DNA of 64,000 nt from Regnicoccus_A sp014224355 (GTDB taxonomy: Bacteria > Cyanobacteriota > Cyanobacteriia > PCC-6307 > Cyanobiaceae): positions 2,170,001 to 2,234,000 of the forward strand of contig NZ_CP154799.1 in NCBI RefSeq assembly GCF_050920705.1. Reading direction: 5' to 3'. Below are positions 55,173 to 63,548 of this stretch, piece by piece; positions within the stretch are counted from its first letter, which is position 1, and each line of letters opens with the position of its first letter. Below the pieces are notes generated by a model. That model was given only the letters and a program-made list of their open reading frames with translations, made no database searches and was not told the DNA's origin. Both the position numbers and the translations under genes were made by a program.

Positions 55173-56585
55173 TCAACGGAACTCCTCGGCGAAGAGGCGC
55201 CGCAGGATTTCAGTGACCTCCGTGGCCATGCGCGCATCATGTCGAGGCCCGTCTCCCTGCCCCGTTGGGATGCGCAGGACCAAGGCGACACTGCGCTGGC
55301 GTCCGGGGGTGGAGCGGGTGTCGATGAACTGAGCGAATGCAGCGTAAGTGAGGGCTGGGGCTTCGGGGAAACCGGGGGCGGTGGTACCGAATCCCAGCTT
55401 GGAGAGCACCACGGGAGCCTGGACCTGGTTGATCAGACCGAGCCGTTCTATGGCGATGTCGACGTAGCGGGCGGTGTCGTGGGCGAGGGAGCGGATTGCA
55501 GTGGTCAGGCTGGACCACTGGGCTCCGGGAAGCTGTTGGTCCGTGGAGAGGTGCCGGTGCCAGCCAAGCATCGTCAGCAGGCGAGTGAGGTCGTAGGCGG
55601 AGAGGATGTTGCGGGTCCGCTCAAGGTCGAGGTGGGGTACCAGTATGCCGGCCGGACCCACCAGACGGGCGCCGATCAGATAGGCCCCTTCCCCGTAGGG
55701 CCCATTCAAGCGCAAGGCTGCATTGCCGGTGATACTACGCAGCCAGCTCTGCAGGTCGGGCTGGCCAGGCGAACGAATCTGCTTGAGCATCCAGGCCACT
55801 GCGTTGGAGTGCGGCACGCCCTTGCTGTAGCTCACCATTTCGGTGAACAGGTCGCCAAACGATTCCCGGCGCGAAGCGCCACTTCGTTCTCCCACCACAT
55901 CACAACGGTCGATGGGTAGGGTCGGCTGCAGACGGTTCGCCTGGCAGATCAGCTGGAGGGCGGCCGCGAATTTCGTGGCACTCCAGAACTGCACATTTAA
56001 GCCCGAGGCCTGACGGCCATACCAGCGCACGCGCAGGGGGCTACCTTGCTGGAAGCCGCCCACGGCCACGCAGGCCTGTGCCACCTCATCACTGAGGAAC
56101 TCGAGGCCACCCCGTCCGTCACGGCCTTCCAGGACCTGGGGTATTTGGCCGATGGTTGGATAGGGCTGAAACGTGGCAGGGGAGACGGGGTAGGACAGTG
56201 TGGTTACAGCATCAGGAGTGGCTGAGAGAGCGTTAGCGAAGCCAGGTAGCTGATCCTGGAAAGGAGAAGTGTTGAATCCACGATCCAGGCCTGGAAGTTT
56301 GTCGTCGTTGGCGCCAGAGGCGGCCGCATCCTGTCGTAGCTGGCGGAAGGGACTGGTGGGGAAGGGCGGGGACGAACCGAGGGCCTGGCTGAGTGCCGCT
56401 GCGGTACGGGAACCCACGATGGCATCGGGCCTGAGTGGCACCCTCCGCTGGAAATCCCGCACCGCTTGGGCTGTGGCGGGGCCAAAGTCTTCATCGACCA
56501 CGCCGAACAGAAAGCCAAGCTGGATCAACTGGTTCTGGAGGGCCCCCACTGCTGGACCCTGTTCACCTTGCTGGAGGTTTGCCAT
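55173..56585 (-). CDS. PG_binding_1 protein with an SxxK serine-hydrolase (beta-lactamase/PBP-like) domain
   Basis: From ATG 56585 (the frame is open to 56711) residues 1-65 are a PG_binding_1 domain (GEQGPAVGALQNQLIQLGF, FGPATAQAVRDFQRR). After a Pro/Ser-rich linker, residues 170-460 look like a beta-lactamase-type fold: SATK (SxxK, catalytic Ser and Lys) in VQFWSATKFAAALQLIC and SYSKGVPHSNAVAWML, where S-x-N is expected. The third KTG box is not obvious. It could be a DD-peptidase or transpeptidase-like enzyme. No signal peptide is visible. It is the last of a series of peptidoglycan-active genes on the minus strand. Confidence 0.65.
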   Translation of the reverse strand: MANLQQGEQGPAVGALQNQLIQLGFLFGVVDEDFGPATAQAVRDFQRRVPLRPDAIVGSRTAAALSQALGSSPPFPTSPFRQLRQDAAASGANDDKLPGLDRGFNTSPFQDQLPGFANALSATPDAVTTLSYPVSPATFQPYPTIGQIPQVLEGRDGRGGLEFLSDEVAQACVAVGGFQQGSPLRVRWYGRQASGLNVQFWSATKFAAALQLICQANRLQPTLPIDRCDVVGERSGASRRESFGDLFTEMVSYSKGVPHSNAVAWMLKQIRSPGQPDLQSWLRSITGNAALRLNGPYGEGAYLIGARLVGPAGILVPHLDLERTRNILSAYDLTRLLTMLGWHRHLSTDQQLPGAQWSSLTTAIRSLAHDTARYVDIAIERLGLINQVQAPVVLSKLGFGTTAPGFPEAPALTYAAFAQFIDTRSTPGRQRSVALVLRIPTGQGDGPRHDARMATEVTEILRRLFAEEFR

Positions 56586-56750
56586 AGGACGGGGAAGAGA
56601 GAGGGGAGCAGAGACAAGACTGGGGCCATCAATGGCCGGAACTACTAGTGAGATGGAGCTCGAGAGGAGAGATGGTTTGTGCACACCAAACGAATTACCG
56701 ATAAGCTGCATCGATGCAACGGTTGGTCGTTCATGGCAGACAGGGTCTTA

Positions 56751-57263
56751 CTAGTTCTGCCAAGAGCTGAAGCGTTTGCTATTGTAATTCCAATAAATAT
56801 AGGCAGCATCAACCTCACTGTCGTCGATTCGAATAGCATCGCATGGAGCTTGTGGGCGCAAACCATCAGGAAAGCCACCCGCAGCAAGCCTAGCCATGCG
56901 GGCCAACCGTTTCAGTGGTATCACCTGTAGCTGGCTGGATGTGGGTGAACGCAGGGGAACCGAAAACTCGAGCACGTCGGGCGGTAGACGGGGGCCTGTC
57001 CTGAATATGGCGACGTGCATCACTCCCGCGGTCTCCCCGGCAAGCGCAGCTTGCGGTAATCCCCGGCAGGAAAAATCACCCCAAACCACTGAACTCACGT
57101 GCCATCGGATGTTTGGATAGTAACGAGCAGCGGAGGCGGCTTCGGGATGCTGATCGCGTTTCAGAGAACAGGAGAAGGCGACATCGGGGATACCGAGAAA
57201 CCCTGCTAAAAGGCAGCCGCTCAGCCAGGAACAGGCAGTCAAGAGACTAATCCCAATTTGCAA
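56751..57263 (-). CDS. Probable exported protein overlapping the muramidase gene end
   Basis: TTG 57263, inside the last codons of the muramidase gene, starts a frame of about 170 residues beginning with a hydrophobic leader (ISLLTACSWLSGCLLAGFLG), then SAARYYPNIRWHVSSVVWGDFSC, FRTGPRLPPDVLEFSVPLRS and DAIRIDDSEVDAAYIYWNYN. The overlap of 17 bases suggests coupling to the upstream gene. The same frame extends further upstream, but that part only mirrors the muramidase. No family is known. If real, it is the one member of this cluster with an export signal, so it might be an immunity or anchoring protein. Confidence 0.45.
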   Translation of the reverse strand: MQIGISLLTACSWLSGCLLAGFLGIPDVAFSCSLKRDQHPEAASAARYYPNIRWHVSSVVWGDFSCRGLPQAALAGETAGVMHVAIFRTGPRLPPDVLEFSVPLRSPTSSQLQVIPLKRLARMARLAAGGFPDGLRPQAPCDAIRIDDSEVDAAYIYWNYNSKRFSSWQN

Positions 57264-58068
57264 ACTGCTGAAACCAACCAGCTCGATCCAGTACATCTCT
57301 TGAATAATCACGACCCGTGGTGGGAAAGTCAGGATCACGACCGGCACGGATCGCCGCGATGACATTGCCAGGCCCGGCGTTGTATCCAGCCACCGTGGCT
57401 CTGACCAGGAGGCTACCTGCACCGGAGAGCTTTGGTTCAAAGAAACGACGATTACCGGCCAACACTTGACAGCCAAAGCGTATATTCGTTTCAGGATCTC
57501 TCCATTGGCCAGTCGCAATCCAATCAGGGAATGCTCCATCATCAATCTGCATCAGGCCTCGACCATGGCCGTTGTCTCCAGTGCCTCCTGGACCCGGGGG
57601 ATTGAGAATAAGTCCCCAGAAGGACTCCCTGGAACCGATACCACCGATCAAGGATGGTTGAAAGCCGAACTTCGCCGCTGATTCCTTGATCATGGGCTCA
57701 TAGCCACGCCGCTGAATCTCATCAAGGTGCGCTTTGAGTGCAGTGGCTCCTCGGCTTGTAGGGAACTTCCCCCCAAACGTAATTCCTGGCCGGGGCAAGA
57801 CCTCAATCTCATCGACATCAACACCCAGTAAACTGGCCCAGGTCCGAGGGCCCACAATCCCGTCGACTTCAAGGGCACGTCGGCCCTGAAACTGCCTTAC
57901 CGCCTCGGCCGTCATACTACCGAAGAGGCCATCAACCGCAGGTGCGCCCGGAGCGTCGCGCAGAAGCCCCAATCCTTTCAGTAGGGACTGTAGCTGCTTG
58001 ACTTCATCCTTGAGCTGGGGAATAAAGATCCCATCATTGAGCATCAAAGTGGTGTGTTGAATCGCCAT
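57247..58068 (-). CDS. PG_binding_1 plus SLT/goose-lysozyme-like muramidase
   Basis: Residues 10-80 form a PG_binding_1 domain (LKDEVKQLQSLLKGLGLL ... VDGLFGSMTAEAVRQFQ ... VDGIVGPRTW). Residues 100-270 are a lysozyme-like domain: catalytic Glu in GGIGSRESFWG, GHGRGLMQIDDGAFPDW and VAGYNAGPGNVIAAI, the three blocks of SLT/GEWL enzymes that cleave MurNAc-GlcNAc bonds. There is no signal peptide. ATG 58068 is used here; a TTG at 58113 overlaps the stop of the preceding gene by four bases (TTGA) and could be the coupled start. Confidence 0.8.
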   Translation of the reverse strand: MAIQHTTLMLNDGIFIPQLKDEVKQLQSLLKGLGLLRDAPGAPAVDGLFGSMTAEAVRQFQGRRALEVDGIVGPRTWASLLGVDVDEIEVLPRPGITFGGKFPTSRGATALKAHLDEIQRRGYEPMIKESAAKFGFQPSLIGGIGSRESFWGLILNPPGPGGTGDNGHGRGLMQIDDGAFPDWIATGQWRDPETNIRFGCQVLAGNRRFFEPKLSGAGSLLVRATVAGYNAGPGNVIAAIRAGRDPDFPTTGRDYSRDVLDRAGWFQQFANWD

Positions 58069-58109
58069 GGTTTGAAGTGCCGAATGAAGTTGTGTTAACG
58101 GGCTGGTGT

Positions 58110-58799
58110 TCAAAGGCCAAGGGCGGCTCGGGTTCGCTGCCCGACAATTCCATCTGCAGTAAGATTTTTGCTAGCCTGAAACTCTGTTATAGCTTCATCA
58201 GTAGCCGGCCCGAAGATACCATCATCCACTATCTTGAAACCCAGGTCGATCAATTTTCGCTGGACAGCAACCACGTCCTGACCACGCATGAACGGCTGCG
58301 TAAGGAACAATGAACGTGGCTGCACTGGATCGCCGATGGGATCAATCAACCCATTGAGATCTGCCTGGATCAGTGCATACTTCTGATCCCATACACTAGG
58401 CTGCCGCAGATTAAGGCCATCATCGATATGAACAGGATCATCAAAGTCTCCCCCCCAGCGAAGTGTTGCATCATTTCGGATGCTGTTGATGAAGCTGCGG
58501 ATCTGAGCCGGCAATGAACCGACAGCAGCTAGAGCATCGCCATTGAAGAAGCCTCCAGCATGCCGGATGTTCATGTCGATGGCATGGCCAACGAGATGAT
58601 TGGAGCGACTGGCAGGTCGCACGATCGCACCGCTGACCGGCACACCCTGTCGCCGGGCCGAACTAGTCACAAAGATTGTGAGATCATTTGCTATCGCAAA
58701 GGATTCAATTTTCCGAAGCTCAGGAAGAAACTCAACATCCGCCAAGACTGGCTTGTTGACAAAATGGCGGCTGCTAAAGGTGACAATGCCGGTTTCCAT
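58110..58799 (-). CDS. M15-family peptidase with C-terminal PG_binding_1 domain
   Basis: Residues 1-150 are an M15 (VanY/endolysin-type) zinc peptidase: SARRQGVPVSGAIVRPAS, SNHLVGHAIDMNI (His and Asp ligands) and WGGDFDDPVHIDDG (third ligand His). Residues 160-229 are PG_binding_1 (RGQDVVAVQRKLIDLGF ... IVDDGIFGPATDEAITEFQ ... GIVGQRTRAALGL). It would cut stem peptides of peptidoglycan. No signal peptide. It leads the minus-strand cluster and is divergent from the amidase gene, with 180 bases between. Confidence 0.82.
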   Translation of the reverse strand: METGIVTFSSRHFVNKPVLADVEFLPELRKIESFAIANDLTIFVTSSARRQGVPVSGAIVRPASRSNHLVGHAIDMNIRHAGGFFNGDALAAVGSLPAQIRSFINSIRNDATLRWGGDFDDPVHIDDGLNLRQPSVWDQKYALIQADLNGLIDPIGDPVQPRSLFLTQPFMRGQDVVAVQRKLIDLGFKIVDDGIFGPATDEAITEFQASKNLTADGIVGQRTRAALGL

Positions 58800-58992
58800 G
58801 GGTAACTCCTTGATGGATGGCTCCAGAAGTCCAACACAATTAAGATCATTATCTATCTGGAGGAATTCCCGCCTGGACTCCCGTAGGGAATCTTGAGGCC
58901 GACCATCAGTCTTGTCGCAGCCAGCACAGAAAGCAGCAAAGAAATGCTAAGACTGACAACAGAAGATTGCACTTCATGGAGTGGTGTTAATC

Positions 58993-59847
58993 ATGACAGG
59001 CGGCTGGCTAGCTTTCGGCAGACCTTCCACGCGACAGCAACGCATGCCGTTCACCGCAAAAGTGATCAGCGCAGCAGAATGGGGCGCTTCCTCTCCCCTC
59101 AATGCTCCATTCGATCGCACGATTCCCAAGTATGTTGTGATTCACCATACGTTCAAACCGCGTAACGCATCTCAGGGGACTTTGGATGGCGCCAAGAAAG
59201 CAGCGCGCCAGATCCAGGCCTTTCATATGGGGCCGCAGCGGGGATGGTCAGATTCGGGGCACAACTTTCTGAATACCAAGGGAGGTTTCTTGCTGGAAGG
59301 ACGCCACGGCTCTCTTGAAGCGGCCATCAGCGGGTTCTGCGTCCAATCTGCGCATGCTCGTCAAGACCAAGGCAAGCTGGCTGGAGGTAACAGCTCTCCT
59401 GGCATTGAGAACGAAGGTGATTTTGACCAGGAGCAGATGGAGCAGGATCAATGGGACAGTCTTGTTGAGCTCAGCGCCTCCCTGTGTTCATCATGCAATA
59501 TTGCCCCGAGCAATATCCGTGGTCATCGGGACTTCAGTGTTACCCAGTGCCCTGGCAACTGGCTCTACGACCGACTGGATCAACTTCGGAGTGAAGTTCG
59601 CAGCAAGTTGGGTTTGCCGGCTGTTGTCGGCACCGAAGAGGGGGAGAAGGTTCTTCCCTTCGGTCTTCGTGGACCCGCTGTCCTCGTACTTCAGAAGCGA
59701 TTGAGTGAGCTGGGCTTCAACCCTGGTCCCATTGACGGGATCTTCGGTGACGACACCCGTTCTGCTGTGGTTGCATTCCAGAATTCTCGACAGCTCTTGC
59801 CCGACGGCGTCGTGGGGCCAATTACACGTAATGCCTTGAACCTCTGA
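58993..59847 (+). CDS. N-acetylmuramoyl-L-alanine amidase (Amidase_2/PGRP) with PG_binding_1 domain
   Basis: The zinc amidase domain shows AAEWGASSPL, YVVIHHTFKP (His ligand), SGHNFLNTKGGFLLEGR and IRGHRDFSVTQCPG (His and Cys ligands), the T7-lysozyme/PGRP pattern that splits MurNAc from L-Ala. Residues 215-284 are PG_binding_1 (RGPAVLVLQKRLSELGF ... GPIDGIFGDDTRSAVVAF ... DGVVGPITRNAL). ATG 58993 is used; ATG 59044 gives a shorter form starting at the domain. No convincing signal peptide. It is divergent from the other three cell-wall genes. Confidence 0.85.
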   Translation: MTGGWLAFGRPSTRQQRMPFTAKVISAAEWGASSPLNAPFDRTIPKYVVIHHTFKPRNASQGTLDGAKKAARQIQAFHMGPQRGWSDSGHNFLNTKGGFLLEGRHGSLEAAISGFCVQSAHARQDQGKLAGGNSSPGIENEGDFDQEQMEQDQWDSLVELSASLCSSCNIAPSNIRGHRDFSVTQCPGNWLYDRLDQLRSEVRSKLGLPAVVGTEEGEKVLPFGLRGPAVLVLQKRLSELGFNPGPIDGIFGDDTRSAVVAFQNSRQLLPDGVVGPITRNALNL

Positions 59848-59879
59848 TCGACGCAAAATCCCATTAAGTTTTTAATGGC

Positions 59880-61115
59880 CAAGTCAGGGAAGCTCTGAGC
59901 AACGAGGGCTTGAGCGGCTCCTAGGATCGGACTGAGCCGGATTGCTCCTCCGGATGGGCTCAGGGATTGATCTGTGCCCGATCAAGGTGATCTTATGCCC
60001 ATTTTTCGCTGCCTTGCACCCGTGAATGGCCTCATTCGGCCACACCACGCCCCTGATCACGGTGTTGCAAGCAACTGACGCCGCGCCAGGAACAGATTCG
60101 TCAGTGCTGCCAGCACGTTCACCTTGCAGCGGTTTTTCACCATTCCCCGCAGCCTGGTCTTCTGAAAGCCGAACTGCTGCTTGATCACACGGAACGGATG
60201 CTCACCTTTGGCGCGGATGTGGGCCTTGGCTGTCTCCACCAGATCCTGCAGCTTCCCGTCTGGCGTATCGGGCAGTGCTCGGCGCTTGCCGGGTCGCATG
60301 GCCACTCGAAACTCCGTTGACCTGCCTGCCATCTCCGGCCTCTTCGCGATTCCCTGGTATCCAGCGTCGGCGTAGACCACCTCCTCCTCCTCCCCGTGCA
60401 GCAGCTCAGCGGCTGGGGTGAGGTCATGCACGTTGGCGGCCGTGGTGACGACGGAGTGGATCAAGCCGGAGCCCTTGTCCACACCCGCGTGGATCTTCAT
60501 TCCGTGGTACCACTGGTTGCCCTTCTTGGTCTGGTGCATCTCAGGATCCCGCTTCCCCTCCTTGTTCTTGGTGGAGCTGGGCGCCGCGATCAACGTGGCA
60601 TCCACGATCGTGCCTTGGCGCATCGCCATCCCCCGCGCACTGAGGTTGGCTTTGACGGTCTCAAAGATCCGCTCGCCCAGCCCATGCTTCTCCAGCAGGT
60701 GGCGAAAGGTCAGGATCGTGGTCTCATCAGGGATCCGGTCGCTGACCAGATCGATGCCGGCAAAGCGGCGCATGGTTGGCACCTCGATCAGGGCGTCTTC
60801 CATGGCGGGATCGCTGAGGGAGCATCACTGCTGCAGCAGATGGATGCGCGGCGTCGTTGTCAGTGGGTACGGAGGTCTCCCACTCTTCTTGCTGGTTTTG
60901 GGGTAATGCGGCTCGATCAGCGCGATCAGGGAATCCCAGGGCACAACGACCTCCATCTCCGCAAGGAACTTCTCGCGCTTGGTCTGCTTCTTGGCGGTCG
61001 TCTGCTCGTAGTCAGATAAGCCGAGCTGCTTGCCGCCCATCACCCCAGTCCTAGCCAGTGATTACATGGCCATTGTCCCGCGATTGGGCTCAGTTTTCCC
61101 AAGGCTCCCTAATCA
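59880..61115 (-). mobile_element. IS5-family element, inactive copy
   Basis: The outer end behind the start of the transposase is AGGGAGCCTTGGGAAAACTG on the reverse strand, like the end of the IS5 half-copy at 43.37 kb (AGGAAGCCCTGGAAAACC); the other end near 59890 reads AGGGAAGCTCTGAG. Between them is a transposase with a nonsense codon. About 180 bases at the left end are non-coding. Confidence 0.65.
60057..61043 (-). pseudogene. IS5-family transposase with one premature stop
   Basis: From ATG 61043 the frame reads MMGGKQLGLSDYEQTTAKKQ ... RIHLLQQ and then TGA, where the 43 kb copy has TGG (MQQWFSLSDP). Behind the stop the frame is intact to 60057: FAGIDLVSDRIPDETTILTF, the catalytic Asp in GTIVDATLIAAPSSTKN, VYADAGYQGIAKRPEM and the Glu region HIRAKGEHPFRVIKQQFGF. 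A single TGG-to-TGA change thus inactivates it, unless the second half is translated from the ATG at 60803. Confidence 0.85.
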
Positions 61116-61133
61116 ATCTTCCCAGAAATACAC

Positions 61134-61910
61134 CTAGCCCTCCACAAGCAATACATATTCGATTCCACTAACTGCATACTCCAAATCAGCCAGAATTACC
61201 CGGTTTGCAATGCGCCTTACATTATTATTATTTAGCTCGCAAAGCAGATCTTCGAGTGCAGCAGATAGCACTGAAGGCAGAGACAAGTCAACCTGCAGAG
61301 AAGAGATTAGCAAGTCCAAATAGTTCAATCGATCAAGTAATGACGTTAATTGAAGGCGAGCAGACTCAGAAATTGCGATATCATCAAAATTATTGCTAAT
61401 GGTCTTGATAATTTCGCTAAATAGGGGCAGGGCTACAGGGGAAGTTCCTGTTGTAAGCTGGGAGCCAAATTTTACGCTTGCCAACGCAAATGGGCCAAAA
61501 GCTAGAGGCAAAACTTTGCTCAGGACCATTTCTGCAAGCTTTACGGATTCAGTTAGTGTGTTAACAGCGGCAACTGCGCCTTTTTGCTTCTTGACCGCAA
61601 GGCCGAGGTCTTCATTTATTGCGGTAATTTTATCTACCGCTTCTTTCAAGTCATTACTTGTCAATCTATTATTAAGTTGATTGCGAAGGAATAAAGATAC
61701 TTTGCCGTGCAGACTTCGACGAAGCTTTATGACCTCATTCCGTTTTTCTTCAGTGTAGCAATCTGTACCACCTGGGCCACAGTCACTAGGTCCAAGCTTC
61801 AAAAGCTCATACGCATTATCTCTTGCTTCGATAAGTCCATTTATTAAACTTTTCTCTAGCTGATCGGTAGTTTGTTCCAAAGAAGAAGATGCCATGGTGG
61901 AAGGTTTCAT
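61134..61910 (-). CDS. Helical protein with a central hydrophobic segment, function unknown
   Basis: The 258-residue protein is AT-rich in codon choice compared with the rest of the window. It is predicted all-helical: LEKSLINGLIEARDNAYELL, RSLHGKVSLFLRNQLNNRLT, a hydrophobic stretch MVLSKVLPLAFGPFALASV at residues about 130-150, and long C-terminal helices (SARLQLTSLLDRLNYLDLLI). Two Cys pairs lie at residues 44-51. The plan of amphipathic helices around a hydrophobic hairpin recalls pore-forming helical proteins, but I know no homolog. It pairs with the lipoprotein gene just upstream (54 bases). Confidence 0.55.
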   Translation of the reverse strand: MKPSTMASSSLEQTTDQLEKSLINGLIEARDNAYELLKLGPSDCGPGGTDCYTEEKRNEVIKLRRSLHGKVSLFLRNQLNNRLTSNDLKEAVDKITAINEDLGLAVKKQKGAVAAVNTLTESVKLAEMVLSKVLPLAFGPFALASVKFGSQLTTGTSPVALPLFSEIIKTISNNFDDIAISESARLQLTSLLDRLNYLDLLISSLQVDLSLPSVLSAALEDLLCELNNNNVRRIANRVILADLEYAVSGIEYVLLVEG

Positions 61911-61963
61911 GAGAGAAGAGAAGGTGAATCAAGAAAGTAAAGAGTGCTGTGAAGCTACACTAT

Positions 61964-63037
61964 TCACTCATCGTACTTAAGAATAAGAGTTCTTATCTCT
62001 TGTATCTCTGTATCGTACGTAGCAATGAGGGCGCGTATTTCTGCGATTAAATCGTATTCATTTCCAGTTGCAAGTCCGGCCAGCATGCCATGAGCTTTGC
62101 GAATTGGCGTTATTAAGCTTCCCACAGCCTTGCTCTCTAGTTCGTTTTCTTCGTTCTTAATCTGTTTAAGATTGTATTGCATTGTATTATAATGGTCGTA
62201 AGCATCAAGCACTTGCTTTTTCTCGCCTCTTGTCATTTCGCTGAGGTTCTTCTTCTTGTTATAGTAAACAAGGAGTTCGCCTGCATTGTCCTGCGCAATA
62301 TCGCGGTAGGCGCTTTCCGCTAATTCTACATCTGTTTCTAGCGAAGCAAGAATAGTATCCACATAAGGAGACGCTTCGTTGACTAAAGAACGGATAGCGC
62401 TCCACTTTGATTCATTTAAATATATCTTCCCTAAGATGCCTATAATTTCACTGAGTGGCGTGAGGTAGCGCTCATCCAGTGAACTACTGCTAAGTGCAAT
62501 AGGCTGCCCGCCAGTATCTCCTGCGCTCTTGATACGATCGTTAAGGCTTATTCCAGCGGCCCGGAGATTGGAAATAGATTTTTTAAATTGCTCAGGGGAT
62601 TCATCTGATGCCAAGATGGATAGTGATTTGGCATAGACGGACAACAGGCTTAAAAGTTGTAGTCTAGCATTAAGAGCTTCGTTTGATATATACGGTGAAA
62701 TTTCCAAGGGTGATTTGTAGATCGTAGTTTCACCAGGTGAGCGCCCGGACAGCAAATCAGTAAAATATTGGCAATCCCCACTCACGTAGTCTGCTTCAAG
62801 GCGGCAGTCGCTGTTAAGGCTTAATATCAACTTAAAGCCTTCACGGTCAAATGTATTGAGAGTATTAAAATATTCCATGAGAGTTGCACTTCCTGTTTCA
62901 AGGGACTTGCTGAGATTTTCGGTCTCCTTAATTAGTTCAGAGCGTTGCGTGAAAAGGAAGCAACCTGATAACGCTGGAGACAGCAGTCCAATAGTAAAAA
63001 AAGATGTAGCTATTCTAGAAACCTTATGGATGTTCAT
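61964..63037 (-). CDS. Lipoprotein of unknown function
   Basis: From ATG 63037 a lipoprotein signal peptide (VSRIATSFFTIGLLSPALSGC) places the acyl-Cys at residue 26. The 330-residue mature part is helical: LIKETENLSKSLETGSATLM, QLLSLLSVYAKSLSILASDE, a central region with two Cys (CRLEADYVSGDCQYF), and coiled helices at the end (YDLIAEIRALIATYDTEIQE). Low GC as in the gene downstream; the two are probably one operon of foreign origin. No family recognised. Confidence 0.65.
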   Translation of the reverse strand: MNIHKVSRIATSFFTIGLLSPALSGCFLFTQRSELIKETENLSKSLETGSATLMEYFNTLNTFDREGFKLILSLNSDCRLEADYVSGDCQYFTDLLSGRSPGETTIYKSPLEISPYISNEALNARLQLLSLLSVYAKSLSILASDESPEQFKKSISNLRAAGISLNDRIKSAGDTGGQPIALSSSSLDERYLTPLSEIIGILGKIYLNESKWSAIRSLVNEASPYVDTILASLETDVELAESAYRDIAQDNAGELLVYYNKKKNLSEMTRGEKKQVLDAYDHYNTMQYNLKQIKNEENELESKAVGSLITPIRKAHGMLAGLATGNEYDLIAEIRALIATYDTEIQEIRTLILKYDE

Positions 63038-63548
63038 GAATTGCAAATTTTGATAAGTATCTATATTCGTTCTATTTTTATAGGAGCTCAGCGGACCTTG
63101 CAATGCTTGGCTGTAAATCTTTACATTTGCATCTTCGCGCAAGGCGAAGGACGACTTCCAATAAGGGAAACTCTGGTCAACGCCCGTCTACAGGTCGGAC
63201 CCACTTCGAGAAGGTTGTTGTGAACCTACTTGGCGCTCGTTGGGTCATGATCACCCGTGATTGGTCTGAATTCGAGCTGTTTCGAGCTCATTGTGATGTC
63301 TGATGGGAGCCAGAAGGCACACCATTCCCTTGGCCAGGGCCTATTAAAAGTTTCAAGCTGAGATCGGCTGTGGGCCTTCCTGTCCATGGCAGCGCATCAG
63401 CCGAGTGGCGTCCCACCAGTTGGTGTAAAAGCTGAGTGCCCAGCCCCGGCTTAGCCGGGGCTGGCAGGCCGCTCCTCAGACGCTTGTCGTTGCAAGGGGT
63501 GGGCAGGCCCGCTTCCCTGGTTTGAGAACCACCTCAACCAGACGAACC
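63038..63548. other. Upstream region of the lipoprotein gene and IS256 end
   Basis: 63038-63415 holds no gene I can support (one short frame ends NLLGARWVMITRDWSEFELF, unidentified). From about 63418 the sequence GTTGGTGTAAAAGCTGAG resembles the IS256 terminal repeat of the 47 kb copy, followed by the hairpin and leader of the transposase. Confidence 0.4.
63441..63463. repeat. Hairpin at the start side of the second IS256
   Basis: CAGCCCCGGC-TTA-GCCGGGGCTG, a 10-base-pair stem identical to that at 48809-48831 apart from the loop, 85 bases before the transposase ATG. Confidence 0.75.

Noticed and set aside
57264..57545. Upstream extension of the 56751 frame to 264 codons
   Set aside because: This part lies over the muramidase domain in another frame and has no independent support; only the part from TTG 57263 is kept.
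60825..61043. Separate 72-residue gene at the start of the IS5
   Set aside because: It is the N-terminus of the transposase ended by a single TGA in place of TGG, as shown by the 43 kb copy.
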